Of a DNA stretch of 64,000 nt, positions 17,149-25,918 are shown piece by piece. Numbering within the stretch: the stretch's first letter is position 1; every line of letters starts with the position of its first letter. The notes under the pieces were generated by a model. That model was given only the letters and a program-made list of their open reading frames with translations, was not told where the DNA came from and made no database searches. Origin of the DNA: Bacillus sp. ISL-45 (GTDB lineage: Bacteria; Bacillota; Bacilli; Bacillales; Cytobacillaceae); NCBI RefSeq assembly GCF_018613195.1, contig NZ_JAGGQQ010000013.1, forward strand, positions 48,838-112,837, written 5' to 3'. The translations under genes and the position numbers were made by a program.

Positions 17149-17886
17149 TTATGGTTTGTAAGTGATTGCCTGTTCTCCAAATTGTTCCCAGCCTGCAACA
17201 AACTCTTCTTTTGAGAGTTTTTCGTTTTTGCCCTCTAGCGGGTCGTTTACATAAATATTTCTGTCGTCAAATCCAGTGACCAAAACCGAATGCCATTTGT
17301 AAGTGATCTTTTCTTTGCCTTTCCTTGTGTTCCATATTTCCCAGTGCTTGTCTGGTACGAGGGCAAAGATACTTGGTACCAGCACCCATACTGGGCGGCC
17401 ATCTTTAACATGCTTCTCCACTTCTTTGAAATCTTCACCGGTCAGGTCCAATATTTTTCCTGGGAGGTACTGTTCTCCCAATTCCGCAACTGGACCATGA
17501 TAGACACCTAGCCCAGGCTTGTCCATCGACTTCATATTGCCAACAAACCCCTCACCCGGATGCCCCTTCATGCCGTCTTTTTTAAATGGAACACGGGCAA
17601 TTTCCTTTGATAGCTCCATCTTGCCAACATCTTTGCCCGCATGCTGTGAAAGCATAGCAAGTGTTGTGACCTCGCAGCCTCTTTCCAATTCAGGCAATTG
17701 CGATATATGGGGAGCATCAAGCATCACTTTTGACTGACTGTTTTGTTCTGATTTACTTTTTTCATTCGAGTTCTCCTCCTCAGTTTGTTGCTTCTCATTA
17801 GGAGCAGGGTCAGACTCTGGCGGAGGATTATCAGCACCTGTGCACCCCCCGAGCACAATGATCAACGGTAAAATAGCTTTTCTCAA
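17149..17886 (-). CDS. C39-like cysteine peptidase lipoprotein
   Basis: 245 residues from a TTG start at 17886, nine bases after AAAGGAGCG. The upstream in-frame ATG at 17943 lies in a terminator and is rejected. The signal peptide ends in lipobox LGGC (Cys15). A 35-residue Glu/Ser/Gln/Asn-rich linker follows, then a Peptidase_C39_2 domain. The catalytic Cys71 is in ERGCEVTTLAML, His199 in WHSVLVTGFDD, and the ND pair at 214-215 completes the papain-like site. B. subtilis YvpB is a related protein. The substrate is unknown; it acts outside the membrane. Confidence 0.85.
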   Translation of the reverse strand: MRKAILPLIIVLGGCTGADNPPPESDPAPNEKQQTEEENSNEKSKSEQNSQSKVMLDAPHISQLPELERGCEVTTLAMLSQHAGKDVGKMELSKEIARVPFKKDGMKGHPGEGFVGNMKSMDKPGLGVYHGPVAELGEQYLPGKILDLTGEDFKEVEKHVKDGRPVWVLVPSIFALVPDKHWEIWNTRKGKEKITYKWHSVLVTGFDDRNIYVNDPLEGKNEKLSKEEFVAGWEQFGEQAITYKP

Positions 17887-17926
17887 CTTTTTCGCTCCTT
17901 TTGATAATAGTATGAGTTTCCAATGA

Positions 17927-17962
17927 AAAAACCTTAGTACCAAGACGGTTCTAAGGTTTTTC
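17927..17962 (-). terminator. Terminator between acidic lipoprotein and C39 peptidase
   Basis: On the minus strand AAAAACCTTAG, loop, CTAAGGTTTTTT. It ends the transcript of the 17971-18213 gene; the C39 gene must use read-through or a promoter in the 40 bp between. Confidence 0.8.
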
Positions 17963-17970
17963 AGCCAACA

Positions 17971-18213
17971 TTATTCTTCAACCGAGTCTTCGATTATTTT
18001 CTGTTCCTCTTCGGTTAATTCCTCATCATTCTCGGTTGTGCCTTCTTCGGGTTGATCAGGCAATTCATGTGTTCCATCTGGTGCCGGAGGAGCTTGTTCA
18101 TCCTGTTCCATCACCGGATCTTCTTCCGGGGGCGGCTCTTCTGTGGCTCCGCAGCCGGAAAGCATTAGCCCTGTCCCAAACGTGAATGAAAGCAGTAGAT
18201 TTCTTTTCTTCAT
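17971..18213 (-). CDS. Acidic, proline-rich lipoprotein, unknown
   Basis: 80 residues. A signal peptide with lipobox LSGC (Cys21) is followed by a tail dominated by Glu, Pro and Asp (EEPPPEEDPVMEQDEQAPPAP) and ending EEEQKIIEDSVEE. There is no domain. GGAAGGAGTGG lies before ATG 18213. A GTTTAT-N13-GGCTAT element 36-60 bp upstream resembles a SigB promoter. Probably a membrane-tethered stress protein of unknown role. Confidence 0.75.
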   Translation of the reverse strand: MKKRNLLLSFTFGTGLMLSGCGATEEPPPEEDPVMEQDEQAPPAPDGTHELPDQPEEGTTENDEELTEEEQKIIEDSVEE

Positions 18214-18248
18214 GCTGCCACTCCTTCCTCTCCTGTCTTATTTTACTT

Positions 18249-18273
18249 ATAGCCCAACTCAATGAAGATAAAC
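18249..18273 (-). promoter_or_regulatory. SigB-like promoter, weaker match
   Basis: On the minus strand GTTTAT (18273-18268), 13-bp spacer, GGCTAT (18254-18249). It has the same -35 and spacing as the element at 16829 but one mismatch in the -10. Confidence 0.5.
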
Positions 18274-18307
18274 ATATTGTAGAAACCAGGAGTTTTTCTT
18301 TAACAAA

Positions 18308-18490
18308 GACTCTTTTCTCAAACTTTGTTGCTATTGACTACAAAATAGGATTGAATGATATATTTTTCTTCGCAAAGTTGACTCTTTTGTGAGAAAAGAG
18401 CATGTAAACTTAATACCGACCAACAAAATGGCCTTCTTTTACGTTAAAATCGGCTTTAGGATTTTAACAACAATCTTTACGAAAACAGCC
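18308..18490 (+). mobile_element. MITE copy B with exact 8-bp target duplication
   Basis: A 183-bp copy with ends GACTCTTTTC ... GAAAACAGCC (inverted, two mismatches). It is flanked by TTAACAAA at 18300-18307 and 18491-18498. It lies between the promoter of the acidic lipoprotein gene and the 3' end of tctA. Confidence 0.93.
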
Positions 18491-18534
18491 TTAACAAAAA
18501 AACTGCAAAACCAGATGGCTCGCAGTTTTCATGA

Positions 18535-20046
18535 TTATAAAGGTTTTCCTGCATCACTTTTCGCATCTAATTTCTTTCTCCCTGTAAACATTGGGACTAA
18601 AATGGTCAGCAAGCTAACAATGATCAGTGTAAGCGCGATTGGCTTATCCAAAAATATCCCCAGGTTTCCGTTTGAAATCGTCAGCGTTTGCCTGAAGGCT
18701 TGTTCCATCATCCCGCCAAGGATAAAGGCCAGTATAAATGGTGCCGCTGGAAATGAGAACATCCTCATCAGGAATCCAATCATACCAAATGCGACTAGCA
18801 TATACAGATCGAAGGTATTGAAGCTTATGGCATATACTCCAATCAAGCTGAAAATGATCACAAGCGAGATCAGGAGCGGCCGCGGGATCCTTAGTACTCT
18901 CGCAATGTATGGTATCAACGGGAGGTTGAGTATCAACAAGAAAATGTTCCCGATATACATACTCGCAATAATTCCCCAGAATACTTCGGGGCGGTCCTGA
19001 ATCAACAACGGTCCTGGCTGTACACCGAGTACCAAAAATGCTCCCAGTAGAACCGCTGTTGTTCCCGAACCAGGAATCCCCAGGCTGAGAAGCGGCACGA
19101 ATGCTCCGCCGGTAGCCGCATTATTCGCTGTTTCAGGCGCTGCAAGTCCTTTAATTGATCCTTTCCCAAATTCTTCTGGTTTTTTCGCAAGCTTCTTTTC
19201 GGTGATATAAGCAATGAACGAAGCAATCGTTGCTCCAGCTCCTGGCAAGACCCCGATGATGAAGCCCAGGAAAGACTGCCTCGCCATTGGCCCGCTCATT
19301 TCCTTTACATCTTCCTTCGACAAGCGCAGGCTGCCAATCTCTTTATTGTCACTCATTGAACTGTCTTTTCGATTCAACACAAGTGTGCTGACTTCAGCCA
19401 GAGCGAACAAACCAAGCGCGATGACCAGGAAGTCGATTCCCTCTAGGAGGTTCGGATTCCCGAATGTGAACCTGCTTGTCCCTGTCTGGCTGTCAATCCC
19501 GATCGTCACAACCATGAAACCAAGCGTCGCTGAAATGAATGCCTTGATAGTTGACCCATCAGACAAACTTGAAATGGCAGTCAGACCGAGGAACATTAGA
19601 GCAAAATATTCTGCTGGCCCGAACGATACCGCCACAGCTGATAAAATTGGCGTGAATAGCATGAGCAGAATGACACTGACTGTTCCGCCAGTAAACGAGG
19701 CAATCGCCGCAATGGCCAGTGCCTTTCCTGCTTTCCCCTGCTGGGCCATTGGATATCCATCAAACGCTGTTGCAACAGTCCCGGCAACACCCGGTGCGTT
19801 TAGGAGAATCGAGGAACTTGAGCCTCCAAAGATAGCACCGTAATAAACCCCGGCCATCATCACCAATGCAACCGTGGGATCCATAGTGTAAGTGATCGGG
19901 ATCATGATGGCAATCGCACTGATTGGCCCCAGTCCTGGCATCATTCCAATGAAAGTACCTACAAAAACACCGATAAAAACAAACAGGAGTCCTTCTAAGC
20001 TAAAAGCCACTTGAAATCCTGTCATTAAACCTTGAAATGCGTCCAT
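18535..20046 (-). CDS. tctA: Tripartite tricarboxylate transporter, large membrane subunit
   Basis: 503 residues with about 11-12 hydrophobic helices and the TctA signatures GTFIGMMPGLGP near residue 30 and GVLPGAGATIASF around residue 265. It also has TANNAATGGAFVPLL and GIPGSGTTAVLLGA. With TctB it forms the channel that imports a carboxylate (citrate or relatives) delivered by TctC. It is the last gene of tctC-tctB-tctA; the start follows AGGAGGG. The substrate cannot be read from the sequence. Confidence 0.95.
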   Translation of the reverse strand: MDAFQGLMTGFQVAFSLEGLLFVFIGVFVGTFIGMMPGLGPISAIAIMIPITYTMDPTVALVMMAGVYYGAIFGGSSSSILLNAPGVAGTVATAFDGYPMAQQGKAGKALAIAAIASFTGGTVSVILLMLFTPILSAVAVSFGPAEYFALMFLGLTAISSLSDGSTIKAFISATLGFMVVTIGIDSQTGTSRFTFGNPNLLEGIDFLVIALGLFALAEVSTLVLNRKDSSMSDNKEIGSLRLSKEDVKEMSGPMARQSFLGFIIGVLPGAGATIASFIAYITEKKLAKKPEEFGKGSIKGLAAPETANNAATGGAFVPLLSLGIPGSGTTAVLLGAFLVLGVQPGPLLIQDRPEVFWGIIASMYIGNIFLLILNLPLIPYIARVLRIPRPLLISLVIIFSLIGVYAISFNTFDLYMLVAFGMIGFLMRMFSFPAAPFILAFILGGMMEQAFRQTLTISNGNLGIFLDKPIALTLIIVSLLTILVPMFTGRKKLDAKSDAGKPL

Positions 20047-20060
20047 GTTCTACCCTCCTT

Positions 20061-20519
20061 TTACAACGGGATAATTCCTGCTGGCAGATTAATTTTCAAA
20101 AGATAGTTGAATAGTCCATATATAACTAGGGAAAATGCAACCGAAACAATTGCATTCGCTACATGCTTTTTATATCCAAGGAATAATGAACAGCCAAAAA
20201 TAAATAAAGCTGTCATGAGTAAAAACCCGATGATTTCTAATAGGAAGATATAAATCAAGATGAAAACAAGAACGGACAATAATAATAAAACATTCTCCTT
20301 CGTGATTGTTCGCTTCAGCTTTTCTGCTTCAGTCTCTTCTTTTTTATCAAAATATAGAAGGACAGCGAAAAACAGCAATAGGAATCCTAAACCCTTTGGC
20401 ACAACATCCGCATCGATAATGGCATTAGGGTATTTCGGCAGGTTATAGCTTAATAACAAATAGAAGCCTGATAGAATTGCCAGAATGACGGCGATTTTTT
20501 GATTGATCCTGCTTAGCAA
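20061..20519 (-). CDS. tctB: Tripartite tricarboxylate transporter, small membrane subunit
   Basis: 152 residues with four predicted membrane helices, as usual for TctB, and low sequence conservation. It starts with TTG 20519 six bases after AGAGGTGA. The 5' part includes DADVVPKGLGFLLL, the conserved bit of TctB proteins. It sits 14 bp before tctA and about 160 bp after tctC, with a hairpin in that gap. Confidence 0.9.
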   Translation of the reverse strand: MLSRINQKIAVILAILSGFYLLLSYNLPKYPNAIIDADVVPKGLGFLLLFFAVLLYFDKKEETEAEKLKRTITKENVLLLLSVLVFILIYIFLLEIIGFLLMTALFIFGCSLFLGYKKHVANAIVSVAFSLVIYGLFNYLLKINLPAGIIPL

Positions 20520-20548
20520 TGGTGGTCACCTCTTTTAATAGAATGAAA

Positions 20549-20574
20549 GATAGAACAGGGATGACTGCTCTATC
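20549..20574 (-). terminator. Hairpin in the tctC-tctB gap (attenuator or processing site)
   Basis: GATAGAGCAG, loop TCATCC, CTGTTCTATC on the minus strand, ten pairs, with no T-run after it. Such hairpins after binding-protein genes usually raise the amount of the binding protein relative to the membrane subunits by stabilising the 5' mRNA. Confidence 0.55.
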
Positions 20575-20681
20575 TCTCGAATAGGCTCTTTTCGAAATTC
20601 GATGCTTTGACATATTTTTTGTGATTTTTCAGTTCAGAAGTCTCAGTGAAAAGATCCCTGAATAAAGTTCCTGGCTGGAAG

Positions 20682-21692
20682 TTAACGAGCCAACCCTAGC
20701 TCTTCAAGAAGCTTTTTCATGTCTTCTGCTTCTTTTTTCAAGAACTCGCTGTACTCTTCGCTATCCATGTAAAGTTCGCCCCATCCATACTTCTTGCGGA
20801 TTTCATCCCATGCTGGAGAGTCGCTTAACTCCTTGAACTTCTCTTCATAATACTTAACAGCAGCAGGGTCCATTCCTGAAGGTCCGAAGAAGCCTCTCCA
20901 GTTTACAAAAGTTTCATCAATCCCCTGTTCCTTTGCTGTTTGGAAGTCAGATAGGACTTCTCCTTCCAATCTTTCCTCAGAAGTGATACCAAGAACCTTG
21001 ATTTTGCCTGCTCTTACTTGTTCGATCGTTTCAGCTACTCCTGTTGTATAAACATCGACACTTCCATTTAATACAGCAGTTAAACCCCCAGCATCCGGAT
21101 CAGAGATATACTTGATCTTTGTTACATCAACGCCAGCAGCCTTAGCAATTTTTACGAACTGCATATGGTCCATGCTGCCAGGTGATGATGTACCAATAAC
21201 GCTGACGCTTGCTGGGTCCTTCTTCATGTCTTCGAACAAATCGTTCAGGTTATTCCATTTAGCATCTGCTTTCACAACGAAAGCACCGTAGTCTGCGATT
21301 ATGTTTGCAAGCGGAGTGAAGTCTTCATATCCGTACTCCGATTGCCCGTTTAAAGGTACTAAAATTAATGGTGGCGAGGCAACGAACATATTGTGATTAC
21401 GCTCTTTCTTACCAGCGATATATGCCCAGCCAATCGCTCCGCCTCCACCTGCTTTGTTCACTACCGGCAAGCGCTTATCAATAATTTTCTCCTGTTCAAA
21501 AACCTGTGAAGCCATACGTGCAGTTGTATCCCAACCACCGCCAGGTCCCGCTGGAGCCGTGATTTCAATCGGTTGAGTCGGTTTCCATTCTCCATTTTCC
21601 CCTGTGGCACTGCCCTCGCCAGATGACTGGTCCGAACATCCTGCCGCCAACAGCATTGTGAATGCCGCAGCTGTCGCTAAAAACTTTTTCAT
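20682..21692 (-). CDS. tctC: Tripartite tricarboxylate transporter, binding lipoprotein
   Basis: A 336-residue extracytoplasmic receptor with lipobox LAAGC (Cys about 19) and a Ser/Gly linker. It has the Bug/TctC landmarks: PAGPGGGWDTTAR near residue 52, NKAGGGGAIGWAYIAG, and the GTSSPGSMDHMQFV ligand loop. It captures the carboxylate outside the membrane and feeds TctAB. The ribosome site is AGGGGGGAAA. Its own promoter region carries a perfect CcpA cre site, and the linked two-component system probably activates it. Confidence 0.94.
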   Translation of the reverse strand: MKKFLATAAAFTMLLAAGCSDQSSGEGSATGENGEWKPTQPIEITAPAGPGGGWDTTARMASQVFEQEKIIDKRLPVVNKAGGGGAIGWAYIAGKKERNHNMFVASPPLILVPLNGQSEYGYEDFTPLANIIADYGAFVVKADAKWNNLNDLFEDMKKDPASVSVIGTSSPGSMDHMQFVKIAKAAGVDVTKIKYISDPDAGGLTAVLNGSVDVYTTGVAETIEQVRAGKIKVLGITSEERLEGEVLSDFQTAKEQGIDETFVNWRGFFGPSGMDPAAVKYYEEKFKELSDSPAWDEIRKKYGWGELYMDSEEYSEFLKKEAEDMKKLLEELGLAR

Positions 21693-21760
21693 TTTGTTTC
21701 CCCCCTGTAAAAAAATCTTCTTCCATCCTTATCCGCTATAATAATTCAGAATAATAAAAA

Positions 21761-21774
21761 TGTAACCGTTTACA
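21761..21774 (-). promoter_or_regulatory. CcpA catabolite-response element (cre) before tctC
   Basis: TGTAAACGGTTACA on the minus strand fits the cre consensus TGWAANCGNTNWCA at every position. It lies about 70-80 bp before the tctC start, over the likely -35 region, so glucose repression of the transporter is expected. Confidence 0.75.
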
Positions 21775-21855
21775 ATTTTACTTCCATAAAAAACTTTTTG
21801 GCTATTTTGTTCATTTTGTTCACGAGTAAGCAGCAAGGAAAAATGAATTCATAAA

Positions 21856-21882
21856 AAAACATCTCCCGTAAGAGGAGATGTC
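21856..21882 (-). terminator. Terminator of the two-component operon
   Basis: ACATCTCC / GGAGATGT, eight pairs with a 7-base loop, then a T-run on the minus strand, directly after the response-regulator stop. It separates the regulator genes from tctC. Confidence 0.85.
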
Positions 21883-22554
21883 TTAAACCAAATAATATTT
21901 TCGCTCGGGTCTTCCAACAATTCCGTATTCCAGTTCCGCTCTTGCTTTCCCGACAGAAATTAAATACTCCAAATACCTCCTGGCTGTGGTTCTTGACGCG
22001 CCTAGGTGATCACCTAAAATCTCTGCATTTATGCCGCTAGAAAGCATGCTCAATGTTTCCTCTACTTTTCCAAGTGTTAATGGGTCGATTCCTTTTGGCA
22101 GAAGCTCAGGATCCGCTTCTGCTTGCCCGCCAGTGATAACCTTGTCGATGATTGCCTGATTGAATTCCTCATTGGCTTCCATCAGCTGCCTGCGCCTGGA
22201 TACTTTTTCCAGAGATTCTCTGAATCGTTCAAAAGTGGCTGGCTTTATGATATAATCTACTACTCCGTTGCGGATAGAGGGCTCCACCACTTTCCGTTCT
22301 GTAGAAGCAGTAATCAAGATAATATCCAAATTCTCGAATCGTTTTCTTAAAGCCGGCAGTATGGATACTCCGTTTCGGTCAGGAAGATAATTATCCAGCA
22401 GCAGCACATCTACTTCTTTAGTTTCCAGCAGTTCAATTGCTTCCCTGGCATTCAATGCTTTGCCTGCGACCGTGACTCCCTCGATTTTTTCTAAAAACTG
22501 TTCATGGATTGACGCAACCCTGAAATCATCTTCAGCAATAGCTACCTTGATCAT
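21883..22554 (-). CDS. Response regulator of CitB/DcuR type, probable tct regulator
   Basis: 223 residues. The receiver domain (1-120) has acidic pocket EDD at 8-10, phosphorylation site Asp54 in LLLDNYLPD, and the conserved Thr and Lys (LITAS, YIIKPATFERF). The C-terminal part has the winged helix-turn-helix typical of CitT/DctR-type regulators (GDHLGASRTTARRYLEYL). ATG 22554 follows GGGGTGG; the upstream extension is not used. It pairs with the kinase 45 bp upstream and most likely controls tctCBA. Confidence 0.92.
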   Translation of the reverse strand: MIKVAIAEDDFRVASIHEQFLEKIEGVTVAGKALNAREAIELLETKEVDVLLLDNYLPDRNGVSILPALRKRFENLDIILITASTERKVVEPSIRNGVVDYIIKPATFERFRESLEKVSRRRQLMEANEEFNQAIIDKVITGGQAEADPELLPKGIDPLTLGKVEETLSMLSSGINAEILGDHLGASRTTARRYLEYLISVGKARAELEYGIVGRPERKYYLV

Positions 22555-22598
22555 TCCACCACCCCTTTTCCCTGTTATATTTCCAAGCTCCTGCAACT

Positions 22599-24200
22599 CT
22601 AATTTGCAGTACTTAATCTCTTTTTCGGCAGGTAAACGGTCAATACCGATCCCCTACCAGGCTTGGATTCTACCTCAATGTTCCCATCCAATTTGTCTAT
22701 TGCCTGCTTAACAATTGCCAGGCCGTAGCCACGATTTTCTTCGCCTTTGGTAGAAAAACCTGTTTGGAAAATTTTATCCGTTTCGCCTACTGAAATCCCT
22801 GGACCATTATCGTAAACCTCAATGATCAGATCCTCGCCCAGATCAATCGCGAAAAAGGTCACCCTGCCATCATTGATCCCTTCTACTGCATCAAAGGCAT
22901 TGTCGATAAGGTTGCCGATGATCGATATGACATCTGTATAAGGTATATGTGCCAGAAGAGGGCCCATACTGCTGTTCTCATCAATGAAGAATTGAATTTT
23001 TTTCTCAGAGGCTTTCCCAAGTTTACCTAGCAGCAGAGCCTGAATTTTCGTATCAAAGATTTGGTCAAAAATGATCTTGTTTTGACTTTCATGAACTTCT
23101 GATTCTGCTTGGATCATTTCAATTGCCTCGTCATGCTTGCCCAATTGGAGCAAACCTGAAAGTACATATAGCTTGTTGGAAAATTCATGTGTTTGTGCCC
23201 GCAGATCTTCAGAATACCTTTGTACTTCAGTCAAAGTTGCAAGCATCTTATTGATTTCGGTTTTATCCCGGAATGTTGAAACTACACCGATTACTTCACC
23301 ATTTTCAAATATTGGCGTCCGATTGATGATCATATCCCTATTCCTTAATGTAATTTCATGATCACGATCCGGCTTTCCCGAAATCAATACATGATAGACA
23401 CCGGTATTAGGGATGATCGTTTCGATCTTTTGATTTACACTGTCCTCTTGTATATCTAATAATACTTTAGCAGATTGGTTAATCATTGTTATATAACCAT
23501 CTTTATCGACTGAGATGATTCCTTCTTTTATCGAATAAAGGATAGCATTCCGCTCGAGATAAAGCGAAGTCACCTCATGGGGCTCCAGACCCAAGGTAGT
23601 CCTCCGGATGTTTTTAGCCAGAAGATAACTTGCGATTATACCAATCAACACGACGATCAAGGAAATGAATCCTATTTCTTTCCCCCTTTGAAGAGCGTCC
23701 GCCTGCAGGTCAGTGATCATGTAGCCAACGGAAATGATGCCGACGATCTCACCTTGCAGATTCCTGATCGGACCTTTTCCTCTGATGGACTGCCCAAGAG
23801 AACCCTTCGCCTTTGATATGTAAAATTCACCTTTTAATGCAGGACTGTTATCTCCTCCAACCATTGACAATCCAAGTTTCTTCTCATCTGGATGCGCATA
23901 TCTCAGTCCGTCTTTATTGCCAATAACGATGAATTGTGCCCCGGTTTCCCGTCTAATTTGATTCATTAGGGGCTGAAGAGTTTCAGAAGGATCGTTACGC
24001 TCAAAAGCCATAATTACGGTAGGCATCGAAGCCACGGTTCTTGCCAATTGAAGAGCCTGGTTTCCCCTCTGCTTTTCAACCTGCTTATACTCAATCACCA
24101 ATGATATGACAAGGAAAATGAAAATGATAAATACTGTATTAACAATATTTGATCCGATGATCTTTGTTTGCAGGGACATTGGAAGCTTTTTCGGTTTCAT
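22599..24200 (-). CDS. Sensor histidine kinase of CitA/DcuS type
   Basis: 533 residues. A membrane helix (about 18-38), an extracytoplasmic PAS-like/Cache sensor domain (about 40-170) and a second helix (about 176-195) come first. A cytoplasmic PAS domain (about 210-310) follows, then the SpoOB-type His box AQTHEFSNKLYVLSGLLQLG, and a HATPase with NLIDNAFDAVEG, DNGPGI and GYGLAIVKQ. This architecture is that of carboxylate sensors such as CitA/DcuS, which fits the adjacent tricarboxylate transporter. The ribosome site is GGGGGAG. Confidence 0.93.
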   Translation of the reverse strand: MKPKKLPMSLQTKIIGSNIVNTVFIIFIFLVISLVIEYKQVEKQRGNQALQLARTVASMPTVIMAFERNDPSETLQPLMNQIRRETGAQFIVIGNKDGLRYAHPDEKKLGLSMVGGDNSPALKGEFYISKAKGSLGQSIRGKGPIRNLQGEIVGIISVGYMITDLQADALQRGKEIGFISLIVVLIGIIASYLLAKNIRRTTLGLEPHEVTSLYLERNAILYSIKEGIISVDKDGYITMINQSAKVLLDIQEDSVNQKIETIIPNTGVYHVLISGKPDRDHEITLRNRDMIINRTPIFENGEVIGVVSTFRDKTEINKMLATLTEVQRYSEDLRAQTHEFSNKLYVLSGLLQLGKHDEAIEMIQAESEVHESQNKIIFDQIFDTKIQALLLGKLGKASEKKIQFFIDENSSMGPLLAHIPYTDVISIIGNLIDNAFDAVEGINDGRVTFFAIDLGEDLIIEVYDNGPGISVGETDKIFQTGFSTKGEENRGYGLAIVKQAIDKLDGNIEVESKPGRGSVLTVYLPKKRLSTAN

Positions 24201-24481
24201 GACTCCCCCGATGAAATTTATTATAAATCTATTAATATTCTAATAATTTTCACCATTCTTGTCACCCTAATCTATCATGTTTAAAGACCTTGCGCTTTTT
24301 AATATTGATGATGGATCAGAATTAATGCTGCTAAAAGTGTCGATACTCCAAGTGGCTATCCTGCTGGTGCTAGTTTGTCTGTACACGACCGGGGAATACT
24401 GTAAAAAGGCTCTATCGGACAATTCAATCGGCCTTTTCGCAATTTTTGTCCGTTAGAAGGGCTCTAATGTTCTTTTAATAA
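24201..24481. other. Intergenic between divergent genes
   Basis: Holds a 59-codon open frame from ATG near 24278 (hydrophobic middle) with no ribosome site. I leave it uncalled. The kinase promoter must lie here, but I could not place it. Confidence 0.4.
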
Positions 24482-24664
24482 GGCTCTTTTCTCAAACTTT
24501 GTTGCTATTGACTTCAAAAAAGGATTGTAATGACCTATTTTCTTTACAAAATCGACTCTTTTGGAAGAAAAGAGCATGTAAACTTAATACCGACCAGTAA
24601 AATGGCCTTATATTACGTTAAAATCGGCTTTAGGATTTTAACAACAATCTTTACGAAAACAGCG
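24482..24664 (+). mobile_element. MITE copy C with exact 8-bp target duplication
   Basis: A 183-bp copy with ends GGCTCTTTTC ... GAAAACAGCG. It is flanked by TTTAATAA at 24474-24481 and 24665-24672. It lies about 90 bp upstream of the flavin-dependent oxidoreductase gene, in its likely promoter region. Confidence 0.94.
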
Positions 24665-24755
24665 TTTAATAATAAGTGGTCATTAAAACTGAAGGCCTGC
24701 TCTTTTCACAATTTGTTCCATAATGGAAGAAGCAACCATATAGCGGGGTGTTAAA

Positions 24756-25748
24756 ATGAAATTAAGTATACTTGACCAATCTGTCATCAGCAAGGGGGAT
24801 CCAGCTGGCCAGGCATTACAGAAGACGGTGGAGTTGGCACAGATCGCTGAAGAACTTGGGTACACCAGGTTCTGGGTGGCTGAACATCATAATACCAATG
24901 GCATAGCTGGTTCTTCCCCAGAAGTATTGATATCCCATATAGCCTCCAGGACGAAGAAAATCAGGGTAGGTTCAGGAGGTGTTCTGCTTCCGCAATACAG
25001 CCCTTACAAAGTCGCGGAAAACTTCAAAGTTCTGGAGACTTTGTTCCCTAACCGTATTGATGCTGGAATAGGCCGCTCTCCAGGCGGGTCAGCGACAACA
25101 AGGATTGCATTGACTGATGGACTGAGGAAAAGCTTAAATGAATTCCCGAGACAGGTTAGAGATTTTCAGGCATTTTTAAGAAATCAATTACCAACGGACC
25201 ATCCTTACCATCAAGTAAAAGCATACCCTGAGGCATCTAGTTCTCCAGAAATATGGCTGCTGGGAATAACCCATAAGGGGGCGAGACTCGCTGCAGAATA
25301 TGGGACAGCTTTTACATACGGCCACTTCATTACACCAGTTAACGGCAAACGGGCCCTGGAACAATATTATCGGGAATTCCAACCTTCCCATTTACTCGAT
25401 AAGCCTCAAGCAAATGTGTGTGTATTCGTAGTTTGCGCGGAAACACAGGAAAAGGCGGAAGAATTAGCTTTAAGCCAGGATTTATGGCTTTTACGGGTTG
25501 AAAAGGGAATGGACACAAGAATCCCATCGTTGGAAGAGGCAAGGAATGCTCCACTTACTTCTAGCGATCGCTCCAGGATCAAGGAAAATCGAAAACGGAT
25601 GATTATTGGTACACCAGAAAAAGTTAGAGACGAACTTTTGAGACTTGGCGAGGTTTACAGAACGGATGAATTTATCGTGATTAACAATCTGTTTAGCTTT
25701 GAGGATAAGGTGAAGACATACACTTTGTTGGCTGACTCCTTCCTTTAA
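24756..25748 (+). CDS. LLM-class flavin-dependent oxidoreductase (luciferase-like)
   Basis: A 330-residue FMN-dependent monooxygenase-like TIM barrel. Landmarks are LGYTRFWVAEHHN near residue 35, GSGGVLLPQYSPYKVAENF, RIDAGIGRSPGGS and EIWLLG. These match the bacterial luciferase-family group (YceB/YtmO-like, MsnO8) with unknown substrates. Some relatives desulfonate or oxidise small sulfur compounds, but nothing here fixes the substrate. ATG 24756 follows GCGGGGTG. A MITE lies just upstream. Confidence 0.88.
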   Translation: MKLSILDQSVISKGDPAGQALQKTVELAQIAEELGYTRFWVAEHHNTNGIAGSSPEVLISHIASRTKKIRVGSGGVLLPQYSPYKVAENFKVLETLFPNRIDAGIGRSPGGSATTRIALTDGLRKSLNEFPRQVRDFQAFLRNQLPTDHPYHQVKAYPEASSSPEIWLLGITHKGARLAAEYGTAFTYGHFITPVNGKRALEQYYREFQPSHLLDKPQANVCVFVVCAETQEKAEELALSQDLWLLRVEKGMDTRIPSLEEARNAPLTSSDRSRIKENRKRMIIGTPEKVRDELLRLGEVYRTDEFIVINNLFSFEDKVKTYTLLADSFL

Positions 25749-25759
25749 GCTGTTTTCCT

Positions 25760-25781
25760 GGAAGGGGGATTCCCCCCTTCC
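25760..25781. terminator. Terminator between convergent genes
   Basis: GGAAGGGGG, loop ATTC, CCCCCTTCC: a very stable nine-pair hairpin, without a strong T-run on either side. Confidence 0.6.
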
Positions 25782-25783
25782 CA

Positions 25784-25903
25784 TTATTCCTTTAGATCCT
25801 TTTGGGTGATTTCACTTCGAATATTTACATCTTTGGAGATATTCCGCTCTTTATTGTTAGGGTATTTGTTTTTCCGTTCGCGGTTATCGTTGCGATTTGT
25901 CAT
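25784..25903 (-). CDS. Small hydrophilic protein of 39 residues, unknown
   Basis: ATG 25903 with AAAGAGGGA upstream. The product MTNRNDNRERKNKYPNNKER continues into NISKDVNIRSEITQKDLKE. It is rich in Asn, Lys, Arg and Glu, and predicted disordered. It is the second of two tandem tiny genes (the other is 25919-26047, 15 bp upstream). The composition recalls small spore proteins, but I cannot assign a family. Confidence 0.55.
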   Translation of the reverse strand: MTNRNDNRERKNKYPNNKERNISKDVNIRSEITQKDLKE

Positions 25904-25918
25904 GGCTATCCCTCTTTC

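Noticed and set aside
18389..19000. 203-codon plus-strand frame
   Set aside because: Antisense shadow of tctA joined to a MITE; the real gene on the other strand has all family motifs.
24278..24457. 59-codon hydrophobic open frame in the intergenic gap
   Set aside because: No ribosome site before its ATG. The hydrophobic middle is tempting but it is not supported by context or terminator.
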